Source: a virus. Taken from it: 35,236 nucleotides of DNA. Of the stretch, positions 1-4,948 are shown piece by piece. The first letter of the stretch is position 1; every line of letters starts with the position of its first letter. Under the pieces are notes generated by a model that did not search any database, was not told where the DNA came from, and worked only from the letters and a program-made list of their open reading frames with translations. The stretch is from positions 1 through 35,236 of the IMG/VR virus record IMGVR_UViG_3300035703_000252. One strand, given 5' to 3'. Position numbers and translations under genes: made by a program.

Positions 1-165
1 ACGACCGGCTTCAGCTGCCACGCATTTGGATTTCTCGACTTTGACTAGGGCCTTGAATCGCTCGGACTCGCCTGTGGCGGCCCGATGTGAGTCCTGCCAC
101 TGTTTGAGTGCAGCAGGATTAGTGATGTAATAACCGGATTCGTGTTTGACTAGATTTATTTTCAT
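1..165 (-). CDS. N-terminal part of an early protein, cut by the window edge
   Basis: An open frame starts at the ATG at 163-165 and runs leftward off the window with no stop, giving 55 residues (MKINLVKHESGYYITNP at the start). I do not recognise the family. If the window ends are joined, this frame continues without a stop through one Arg codon (35234-35236) into the reading frame at 34871-35233, making one protein of 176 residues. It lies 34 bp downstream of the preceding leftward gene, with a small TTCG-loop hairpin between them. It is probably transcribed from the promoter at 384-412. Confidence 0.6.
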   Translation of the reverse strand, partial: MKINLVKHESGYYITNPAALKQWQDSHRAATGESERFKALVKVEKSKCVAAEAGR

Positions 166-178
166 GGTCGTGTCCTTA

Positions 179-192
179 GGCCCCGAAGGGCC
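179..192 (-). other. TTCG tetraloop hairpin between early genes
   Basis: On the minus strand the sequence is GGCCC-TTCG-GGGCC, a five-pair stem with a stable UUCG loop, lying between the stop of the 51-residue gene and the next ATG at 165. No T-run follows, so it is more likely an mRNA-stabilising, processing or pausing element than a classical terminator. Function is inferred. Confidence 0.45.
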
Positions 193-199
193 GTATTTG

Positions 200-355
200 T
201 TAGAAATTCCAAGGGGTGGCGTTGTTCTCGGCTGCGATTTTGCGGGCCTCGCGCTTGCCGCTCACTTCCACGGTTTTCACGTGGTCGCGACCTTGGATTT
301 CGCGGCTGATGATGACTAGCTTGCGCTTGGTCGTAGAAACGTAATGTGCATACAT
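200..355 (-). CDS. Small early protein of unknown function (51 aa)
   Basis: A short basic protein beginning MYAHYVSTTKRK. I chose the start at 355 because GGAG lies seven bases upstream on the minus strand and the sigma70 promoter at 384-412 would place transcription initiation about 20 bases before it. Longer in-frame extensions would begin upstream of that promoter. No transmembrane segment or known domain is visible. The protein is Lys/Arg rich with a central VKTVEVSGKREARK stretch. The position right behind a strong promoter suggests an early gene, possibly a host-takeover or anti-defence factor, but that is only inference. Confidence 0.6.
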   Translation of the reverse strand: MYAHYVSTTKRKLVIISREIQGRDHVKTVEVSGKREARKIAAENNATPWNF

Positions 356-383
356 GGCATATCTCCTGTGATGTCGAACCTTT

Positions 384-412
384 ATTGTAGCACAGGCCCG
401 AAGGCCTGTCAA
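384..412 (-). promoter_or_regulatory. Sigma70 promoter with palindromic spacer
   Basis: Reading leftward: -35 TTGACA (407-412), 17-bp spacer, extended -10 TGCTACAAT with the hexamer at 384-389. The spacer and -35 contain a perfect inverted repeat ACAGGCC-TTCG-GGCCTGT (392-409). This could be an operator or a short hairpin ending the upstream transcript. It would drive the 51-residue gene and the gene running off the window. Confidence 0.75.
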
Positions 413-416
413 GTCC

Positions 417-644
417 TTATTCATCAAGCGACCGCACCGACGCCACAAACACACACGCCTCGACTATCAACACGGCTTCCTCGATGCGCTGTTTGACCCA
501 TCGCCGGTGCTCGTCCGACGGGGCCGAGATACCACGGACGGCATCGCCGTGCGCCCCGTAGATGGCTAAATCATCTAGCGAGGGCCGCCAATCGTTTTCC
601 GTGATATGTTTCGCTGGCGTAAACTGGTTCACGTAGACTTTCAT
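417..644 (-). CDS. Early protein of unknown function (75 aa)
   Basis: The start at 644 is chosen because its ATG overlaps the TGA of the preceding gene as ATGA, indicating translational coupling; an in-frame ATG at 656 is less likely. The product begins MKVYVNQFTPAKHITENDW and has a hydrophobic stretch near the C-terminus (EEAVLIVEACVFVASV, roughly residues 54-69). That is too short and too charged at its edges for a confident membrane helix. I recognise no family. It is the last gene of a three-gene coupled cluster with 641-946 and 943-1239. Confidence 0.6.
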   Translation of the reverse strand: MKVYVNQFTPAKHITENDWRPSLDDLAIYGAHGDAVRGISAPSDEHRRWVKQRIEEAVLIVEACVFVASVRSLDE

Positions 645-946
645 AGCGCCATCCACAGCTCAGTTAAATCGCCTACGAATCTGAATCTGATTAAGGTCGC
701 CCCCGCCGATAGATTCTCCTCGATGTCGTTTGCCAGTATTCCCGAAGCGGCGTCACCATTTCGGCGGATGTAAGCAAGCACATCCTGAGGGTCCGCATCG
801 GACGCATCCCACTCGACATTTTTGCCTTCCTCGAAACACACGCGGTTGGCGTGGTCGACGTCAGTCACTTTGAACATCCGCATGCCTACGAACTCGAAGC
901 CCTCAATGCTATCGGTCCACATCAACTCCAATTTAGTCAGGATCAT
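641..946 (-). CDS. Early acidic protein of unknown function (101 aa)
   Basis: Starts MILTKLELMWTDSIEGFEFV and is strongly acidic in its middle (EEGKNVEWDASDADPQD). Its ATG overlaps the TGA of 943-1239 as ATGA, and its own stop overlaps the next start in the same way, so the three genes form one coupled unit. Small acidic early phage proteins are sometimes DNA mimics or inhibitors of host enzymes. Nothing here proves that, and I recognise no family. Confidence 0.6.
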   Translation of the reverse strand: MILTKLELMWTDSIEGFEFVGMRMFKVTDVDHANRVCFEEGKNVEWDASDADPQDVLAYIRRNGDAASGILANDIEENLSAGATLIRFRFVGDLTELWMAL

Positions 947-1239
947 AACGCACCTCTCATGTCAACAACAGCGAATTCAGCTGCTTGGATTTCAAACGCC
1001 ACGTGCATACCGTCTTCGTTGCCTGTGGTCCAACTAAGCCCATTGACCGCAGATTGAGGATCAAGCAAATCCCATAAAGCATTGGTGTCGGACGGCGACA
1101 GATCGCAGTCGTACATCCTGCGCAGATAGTCTCGGGCCATAGCTGGGTTCGCTGTGATGAATACGTCGACTGGATTGCTGTCATGACACACGCCACGACA
1201 GGCCATGAGTGTTACCGTGATTCTGAGTTTAGTTACCAT
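943..1239 (-). CDS. Early protein of unknown function (98 aa)
   Basis: First gene of the coupled trio 943-1239 / 641-946 / 417-644. The ATG at 1239 is preceded by GCGAGAGCAAC, the same unusual leader seen before several other leftward genes. The product begins MVTKLRITVTLMACRGVC, with three cysteines in total and a mixed acidic C-terminal half. No motif is recognised. It lies 73 bp downstream of the 177-residue early gene, and a GC-rich hairpin (1284-1303) sits in that gap. Confidence 0.6.
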   Translation of the reverse strand: MVTKLRITVTLMACRGVCHDSNPVDVFITANPAMARDYLRRMYDCDLSPSDTNALWDLLDPQSAVNGLSWTTGNEDGMHVAFEIQAAEFAVVDMRGAL

Positions 1240-1283
1240 GTTGCTCTCGCTTAATTTAAGTTACGGTGAATAGCCACCATTGA

Positions 1284-1303
1284 GGCCCCACACCATGGGG
1301 GCC
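1284..1303 (-). other. GC-rich intergenic hairpin
   Basis: GGCCCC (1284-1289) pairs with GGGGCC (1298-1303) around an eight-base loop, and a second short arm pair (AGCCA/TGGCT) flanks it. It lies just past the stop of the 1313-1846 gene. No T-run follows on the minus strand, so termination is uncertain; attenuation or RNA processing is equally possible. Confidence 0.4.
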
Positions 1304-1312
1304 GCTAGCTGG

Positions 1313-1846
1313 CTACGCTTCGTATTTGGCTAGGCGGTCGGCCACCCATGCCACAACACGCGGGTCTTGCTTCTTGTAGGCTGCGCGGATGCGGTTCCCG
1401 CAGTTCATGCGACGTGCCCCGAGATTCAGGTGGGCGTATTTGGCCTCTAACACCACGTAGTCAATCGAGAGCAATTGCGACGCCACCACCATGACCTCCT
1501 GCCAATCGAGGTACTCCAATGCGCGGGCCACTGGGTCGCCGTTGTTCAGCGATTTCTTGCCGGACTTGGCTATAGAGAGCATGTAGCGCTCGCGGTATTT
1601 CTTGAGCTGTTCGGTCATCTTGCTGGCGGTGACTTCCTCGTCTTCCAGCTCAGCGTCGATTTCGTCAAGCTCGCTGGCGTCGACCAACTCCATGTCTGCG
1701 TGACGGGCCTTGAGCGTAACTTCAGGTTCATCACGTAACGCCAGTGTGTACCAGCCTTTGTTGAGGCCCTTAACTAGCCACAGGTCGTCGCCCTCGTCGG
1801 CTACCCGTACGATTGCGTCAATTGCGAAAGGAATGTTTGTGTTCAT
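1313..1846 (-). CDS. Early protein with AKYAHLN/RMN-GNRIR domain (177 aa), paralogue of 34284-34784
   Basis: The start at 1846 is supported by GGAG seven bases upstream and by the promoter at 1874-1902; earlier in-frame ATGs fall inside the promoter and repeat region. Residues about 1-55 look like a small beta domain (IVRVADEGDDLWLVKGLNKG) and residues 56-80 are very acidic. The C-terminal part (about 95-160) carries SLNNGD, AKYAHLN-G, RMN and GNRIR motifs, shared in order with the protein encoded at 34284-34784. I recall this domain only in phage proteins of unknown function. The conserved Asn/Arg-rich block could bind nucleic acid, which is inference. Confidence 0.75.
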   Translation of the reverse strand: MNTNIPFAIDAIVRVADEGDDLWLVKGLNKGWYTLALRDEPEVTLKARHADMELVDASELDEIDAELEDEEVTASKMTEQLKKYRERYMLSIAKSGKKSLNNGDPVARALEYLDWQEVMVVASQLLSIDYVVLEAKYAHLNLGARRMNCGNRIRAAYKKQDPRVVAWVADRLAKYEA

Positions 1847-1873
1847 GGTCGTTCTCCGTTGGTTGATTCGTTT

Positions 1874-1902
1874 ATTGTAGCACACGTTGGATCTTGTGTC
1901 AA
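1874..1902 (-). promoter_or_regulatory. Sigma70 promoter for the early leftward genes
   Basis: Reading leftward: -35 TTGACA (1897-1902), 17-bp spacer, extended -10 TGCTACAAT (hexamer 1874-1879). The extended -10 segment TGTGCTACAATAAA is identical to that of the promoter at 384-412. It lies directly beside the TGGACC repeat cluster and 27 bases before the ATG at 1846. Confidence 0.8.
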
Positions 1903-1924
1903 GTACACCATGCCTAACCACATC

Positions 1925-2300
1925 GGTCCACGGATCGGCTCGGCCCAGAGGCCGCGTCCGACGCGGGCGGTCCAGCTGGTCCACCCCAGTCCCTCTCTCT
2001 CCGGACATCGGGGGAATTCGGAAAAGTCCCCGCATCCGATGGCGTCCGCCGCCGACCCTCTCGGTCCATGGACCAGCTGGACCAGCTGGACCGGCCCCGT
2101 CCGACGCGGCCTCTGGCGTGGTCCCATGGTGGACCGGCGGTGGACCGTCCATGGTCCGGTGGTGTTCAGCCTTGCGTCCCATGCAAGAACCATGCCAGAT
2201 GTGCGTCCGATGGGCCGTGGACCGCGTGGACCGAGCTAAACTACGTGGCCCATCAGTCGGATTGCCGTCGCCGCCACGCGATTTGCCGCTTGGCGGTCCA
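1925..2300. repeat. TGGACC/GGTCCA repeat cluster, possible replication origin
   Basis: Twelve exact copies of TGGACC or its complement GGTCCA lie in 376 bp, at 1925, 1969, 1978, 2063, 2069, 2078, 2087, 2130, 2141, 2218, 2227 and 2295. Chance expectation at equal base frequencies is about 0.2. Several are spaced by exactly nine bases as TGGACCAGC units (2069, 2078, 2087; also 1969/1978 and 2218/2227). The stretch 1903-2235 has no supported gene, is very GC rich and holds a long inverted repeat. Iteron-like repeats in the noncoding space at the head of the early block suggest an origin or a protein-binding control region. This is inference from structure only. Confidence 0.7.
1943..2117. repeat. 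Long imperfect inverted repeat (about 40-bp arms)
   Basis: The arm at 1943-1982 and the reverse complement of 2079-2117 match at about 36 of 40 positions, sharing AGAGGCCGCGTC and GGTCCAGCTGGTCC. The 96-bp loop contains another weaker nested pairing (CGGACATCGG near 2002 with CCGATGGCGTCCG near 2036). It can form a cruciform or, if transcribed, a large hairpin. It overlaps the TGGACC cluster. Confidence 0.75.
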
Positions 2301-2592
2301 TGTCGAATAGCGTCACAACACTATCACCATATATCGCTGAATCTTCGGCACGGAATACATGCACCTCAAATCCAGCCAATAGCCACTCGTTATCGACCAG
2401 CGGCAGGAAATCGACATGGCCCCAATCAAATACCACGGTCGGCCACGGTTGAGCTGTTGCCACGCAGGTCATATCATGATGATCGTGATTGGTCGTCACT
2501 CGACCGCCATGTAACGCAGCGATTGCGGCTGCGGCGCTATTTACCGGACTAAATGCATCTGAATTGAATACTGGTTGATTGGTCGTGTTCAT
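2236..2592 (-). CDS. First leftward early protein, unknown function (118 aa)
   Basis: The start at 2592 (MNTTNQPVF) is chosen because GAGGA lies seven bases upstream and the promoter at 2638-2666 lies just before it; the longer frame to 2637 would begin within the promoter. The protein has an Ala-rich N-terminal third (residues about 20-30), a His/Asp cluster TNHDHHDMTC near residue 40, and a WGHVDFLPLVDNEWLLAG segment. The His/Asp cluster might bind metal, but no family is recognised. As the promoter-proximal gene of the leftward block it is likely among the first expressed. One TGGACC repeat falls inside it. Confidence 0.65.
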   Translation of the reverse strand: MNTTNQPVFNSDAFSPVNSAAAAIAALHGGRVTTNHDHHDMTCVATAQPWPTVVFDWGHVDFLPLVDNEWLLAGFEVHVFRAEDSAIYGDSVVTLFDMDRQAANRVAATAIRLMGHVV

Positions 2593-2637
2593 ATTTATAT
2601 CCTCATTGATTGGTCGGCCCATCGCCGCCATACCCAA

Positions 2638-2666
2638 ATTATAGTCTGACGGGCCGCTAAATGCAA
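2638..2666 (-). promoter_or_regulatory. Sigma70 promoter at the head of the leftward block
   Basis: Reading leftward: -35 TTGCAT (2661-2666), 17-bp spacer, -10 TATAAT (2638-2643). The -10 is a perfect consensus, but unlike the other promoters here it lacks the upstream TG. It lies 45 bases before the ATG at 2592. Confidence 0.75.
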
Positions 2667-2681
2667 GTCAGCTGCGACGAA

Positions 2682-2708
2682 CTGCAGCTCCGGAGCGATG
2701 AGCTGCAG
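2682..2708. repeat. Perfect 9-bp inverted repeat upstream of the early promoter
   Basis: CTGCAGCTC (2682-2690) and GAGCTGCAG (2700-2708) form a perfect dyad around nine bases, 16 bp upstream of the -35 at 2661-2666. The position fits an operator or activator site for that promoter, or a hairpin in the divergent control region. It is followed by a GC-rich stretch (2710-2800) with a GGGG-TACG-CCCC dyad and no supported gene. Confidence 0.5.
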
Positions 2709-2833
2709 GACGACGGCCCCGCAACAGCGGCTCGGACGGGGTAGGGCCAAACAAGGCAGGAGGTAGGGGTACGCCCCGCTCAAACGACGGGTCCCCGCCG
2801 ATCTTTTAGGAGCCACGAACGTTCTCCGACCAT

Positions 2834-2910
2834 CCGATATTGGTGTCTATTACACATACCTCCCCGTCCTTTGTTCCGATATTGGTGTCTATTGCACGTG
2901 CTCCCCGTCC
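2834..2910. repeat. Two direct repeats in the divergent control region
   Basis: Copy 1 (2834-2869) and copy 2 (2876-2910) share the 18-base block CCGATATTGGTGTCTATT and end in CTCCCCGTCC. Their starts are 42 bp apart, about four helical turns, so bound proteins would sit on the same DNA face. The segment CTCTCCCCGT recurs near 2978. They are probable binding sites for a regulator or replication protein. A short leftward frame across them encodes a repeated IDTNIG motif, which the DNA repeat explains. Confidence 0.65.
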
Positions 2911-3026
2911 CCCTGTTTTTGCGCGCCTCTTCATCCCAGAGCGACGGTATATCCTTTTCTCCATGGTGTTATACGCCCTCTCCCCGTGGCTCTCTCGGAC
3001 GGGTCCCCCGAGTCGGTGTATGTGTC

Positions 3027-3122
3027 CCGACTCCCTCGGACGAGGCCGACGGCGGCCCGCCGAGACCCATCCGCGTCGGGGCCGAGCGCGCCCCATGGCG
3101 TCGACCCATCCGAGGGAGTCGG
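3027..3122. repeat. 14-bp inverted repeat upstream of the late promoter
   Basis: CCGACTCCCTCGGA (3027-3040) and its exact complement TCCGAGGGAGTCGG (3109-3122) flank a 68-bp GC-rich loop. The left arm can instead pair locally with GAGTCGG at 3010-3016, giving two mutually exclusive structures. The right arm ends 28 bp before the -35 of the rightward promoter. The region 2711-3150 holds no gene I can support. Confidence 0.6.
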
Positions 3123-3150
3123 CATCCCGTCTGTGTTTGGCTTAAAATAC

Positions 3151-3179
3151 TTGACTCGACGGCACAGATGTGGTATACT
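3151..3179 (+). promoter_or_regulatory. Rightward sigma70 promoter of the virion block
   Basis: -35 TTGACT (3151-3156), 17-bp spacer, extended -10 TGGTATACT (hexamer 3174-3179), followed by AG. The core TGTGGTATACTAG is identical to the promoter before the major capsid gene. It lies 29 bases before the first virion gene at 3209 and is the only rightward promoter seen before it. Confidence 0.85.
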
Positions 3180-3208
3180 AGTACCATCGAAATAATATCA
3201 GGCGGACG

Positions 3209-4081
3209 ATGATGATCACCGAAACTATTAAAGCCCTCTCGGCAGTAGCACAAACAATGCCGATGAACGTGTCGAACATGGCGTCGGTTACGTTCTTTGC
3301 GCAAGCCAACCCGTCCGTCGCAGGTCACGCCTGCGCTTTCGAGTACTCGCTAAACTCCACAGACGGCACAGACGGTAATTGGGTCGCCCTTCCGGTCGCC
3401 CGCGTCGCGACAACAGCAACGGTGGAGTCGGCATCAGGCACATTAGCCACAAATTCATCACACGCGTGGCGGGCAAACGTGATATCGATACCTTGGGTAC
3501 GTGTCCGCGTGACCGCACACACAAGCGGCTCAATGATGTGGTTCGGATTTGCGAGCGATATCGCGGCATCGGAACAAAACATAACTGTCAGTGGCAGTCC
3601 TCAAATGCAAGGCTTCGCGGCGCACGACGCCGTTATTTCCGGTAACCCAGTGCGAATCGGGGCACGGGCAGTCACGACAAACTATACGCCAGTTGCGGCA
3701 GGTGATGTGGCGGATATTTCTACGACGTTGACGGGCGCTCAGGTAGTTAAACTGAACGCCCCCTACGGTGGCCAATGGCGTTACAACGGTACACTGACCA
3801 CTACAGCAGACGTTGCTCTACGGGCAGCACAGGGGGCGGGGATATTCAACGCTCTCACGGATTTGGTGTTGCAGAATACCAACGCAACAGCCACGTTTGT
3901 CTACATCAAAGATGGCAGCACGGTGATATCAACGCTGTCGTTGCCGGCCAATATGACAGCCCCGATTTTGATACACCTAATTACGCCGCTTCTGTCCACC
4001 GCCAACGCCGCACTAAACATCGCCGCCGCAACAACTGGCGCTAACGTGTTGGTGACCGCCAGCGGGTTTAGCGGCGCGTAG
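3209..4081 (+). CDS. Putative virion protein, first gene of the late block (290 aa)
   Basis: The start is at the first of two tandem ATGs, with AGGCGG six bases upstream. The protein is rich in Ala, Thr, Ser, Val and Asn, has one Cys (near residue 42) and few charged residues. It has alternating beta-like segments (WVALPVARVATTATVESASG; IPWVRVRVTAHTSGSMMWFGF) and a C-terminal half of short Thr/Ala/Asn-rich strands ending ANVLVTASGFSGA. This is typical of beta-sandwich decoration, head-fibre or tail-associated proteins. There is no signal peptide. Placed directly before the terminase genes under the late promoter, a structural role is likely. I do not recognise a specific family. Confidence 0.65.
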   Translation: MMITETIKALSAVAQTMPMNVSNMASVTFFAQANPSVAGHACAFEYSLNSTDGTDGNWVALPVARVATTATVESASGTLATNSSHAWRANVISIPWVRVRVTAHTSGSMMWFGFASDIAASEQNITVSGSPQMQGFAAHDAVISGNPVRIGARAVTTNYTPVAAGDVADISTTLTGAQVVKLNAPYGGQWRYNGTLTTTADVALRAAQGAGIFNALTDLVLQNTNATATFVYIKDGSTVISTLSLPANMTAPILIHLITPLLSTANAALNIAAATTGANVLVTASGFSGA

Positions 4082-4082
4082 A

Positions 4083-4277
4083 ATGAGCACCGCCCTCAAG
4101 GCCGTGACCAAGGTAGGTCCGGTGACGAAAAAGGACGTGCTACACGACACAGCCTTGGGGGTGAGGGAGAGAATTCTGAATGAGCGACTTATATCTATCT
4201 ATTTGCGAGACCAACACCGAATCGTTAGGGAGTCTATTAAAGAACTCCAACGAAGTGATTGCTCGGAACAAGGATAA
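4083..4277 (+). CDS. Possible small protein overlapping the small terminase gene (64 aa)
   Basis: An ATG one base after the previous stop opens a 64-residue frame (MSTALKAVTKVGPVTKKDVL). Its last 98 bases overlap the terminase small-subunit frame, a longer overlap than any other in this block, and no clear Shine-Dalgarno precedes it. The first half has plausible codon use and would otherwise be a 98-bp untranslated gap in a tightly packed operon. It could be a real short gene with a long overlap, or noncoding. The product is a charged, helical, unrecognised protein. Confidence 0.4.
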   Translation: MSTALKAVTKVGPVTKKDVLHDTALGVRERILNERLISIYLRDQHRIVRESIKELQRSDCSEQG

Positions 4278-4758
4278 CGGCTATCAGGATTTAGATCCGA
4301 AGAAGAAAGCTTTTGTATTCGAATACATAGAGGCTTATGATTTAGCTAAAGCCGCATCCTCTGTCGGCGTTTCACGTGAAACAGCACGGAAGTGGCTACG
4401 TGAGCCATTGGTGTCAGCGTTTCTAGCCGAATGGCAACAAGAAATGGGACAACGTTCCGTAATATCACGGGATTTTGTAAACCAGATGTGGCTTAAGTTA
4501 CTTCCTAAGGTAATGGGCGAGGAGGAAATCGCAAAGGTGGACAAGGACGGCATGCAGTATAGTGCCAAGGAGTTCGACGCCGTTGCAGCTACTCGCGTAA
4601 TTACCGAGCTATCTAAGTCAACGAACTTCTACAATGAAGGATCGGGAAGTAAGGCAGCAGTAACCGTTAATATCGATTTGTCCGCGTTGGGTATACAGTC
4701 TCAACAGAGCGTTGGCGTAACAATAGAGGGCGTGACAGATGCCAGCAATACTGATTAA
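4180..4758 (+). CDS. terS: Terminase small subunit
   Basis: The 192-residue protein has a helix-turn-helix at about residues 52-73 (KAASSVGVSRETARKWL) preceded by DPKKKAFVFEYIEAYDLA, the pattern of phage terminase small subunits of the terminase_2 type. It would recognise the packaging site and recruit the large subunit. GGGAG ten bases upstream supports the start at 4180, although the first 40 residues are poorly conserved-looking and a later GTG cannot be excluded. It is followed by a small overlapping gene and the large subunit at 4941, the usual order. The C-terminal tail (VTVNIDLSALGIQ) is the likely contact region for the large subunit, by analogy. Confidence 0.85.
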   Translation: MSDLYLSICETNTESLGSLLKNSNEVIARNKDNGYQDLDPKKKAFVFEYIEAYDLAKAASSVGVSRETARKWLREPLVSAFLAEWQQEMGQRSVISRDFVNQMWLKLLPKVMGEEEIAKVDKDGMQYSAKEFDAVAATRVITELSKSTNFYNEGSGSKAAVTVNIDLSALGIQSQQSVGVTIEGVTDASNTD

Positions 4759-4948
4759 GATTTTCAAGGGAATCATCATCCACTTAGCGACCAAATACGC
4801 AGCTGAGTTGATCGTGAAACACACGATTGTTGCGCTCGAAAAAGCCGCTAAAAGCAGCTCAACAACCGTAGACGATGATATTGTCGCTGTTATCAAAAAA
4901 GAGCAAGATTTCATCGTAGCGGCCATCAACGGTCCGATTAATGGCTAA
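4739..4948 (+). CDS. Small protein between the terminase subunits (69 aa)
   Basis: The start overlaps the end of the small terminase gene by 20 bases and the stop overlaps the large terminase start by eight, so the three genes are translationally linked; GAGG lies nine bases upstream. The N-terminal half (MPAILIKIFKGIIIHLATK onward) is hydrophobic and amphipathic with lysines, and the C-terminal half is an acidic helix ending FIVAAINGPING. It might be a packaging accessory or a membrane-active peptide. No family is recognised and neither role is shown. Confidence 0.65.
   Translation: MPAILIKIFKGIIIHLATKYAAELIVKHTIVALEKAAKSSSTTVDDDIVAVIKKEQDFIVAAINGPING

Noticed and set aside
1859-2552. Long rightward and leftward open frames through the TGGACC region
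   Set aside because: Pro/Gly/Arg-rich translations come from GC-rich repeats. They overlap supported leftward genes or promoters and have no ribosome-binding site.
2806-2964. Leftward 52-residue frame with a repeated IDTNIG motif
   Set aside because: The protein repeat is explained by the two DNA direct repeats, the ribosome-binding site is weak and distant, and no promoter is evident. I treat the region as regulatory DNA.
4739-4948. Small terminase-region protein as the holin
   Set aside because: The hydrophobic N-terminal part has several lysines and is amphipathic rather than a clean membrane helix, and the context is packaging.
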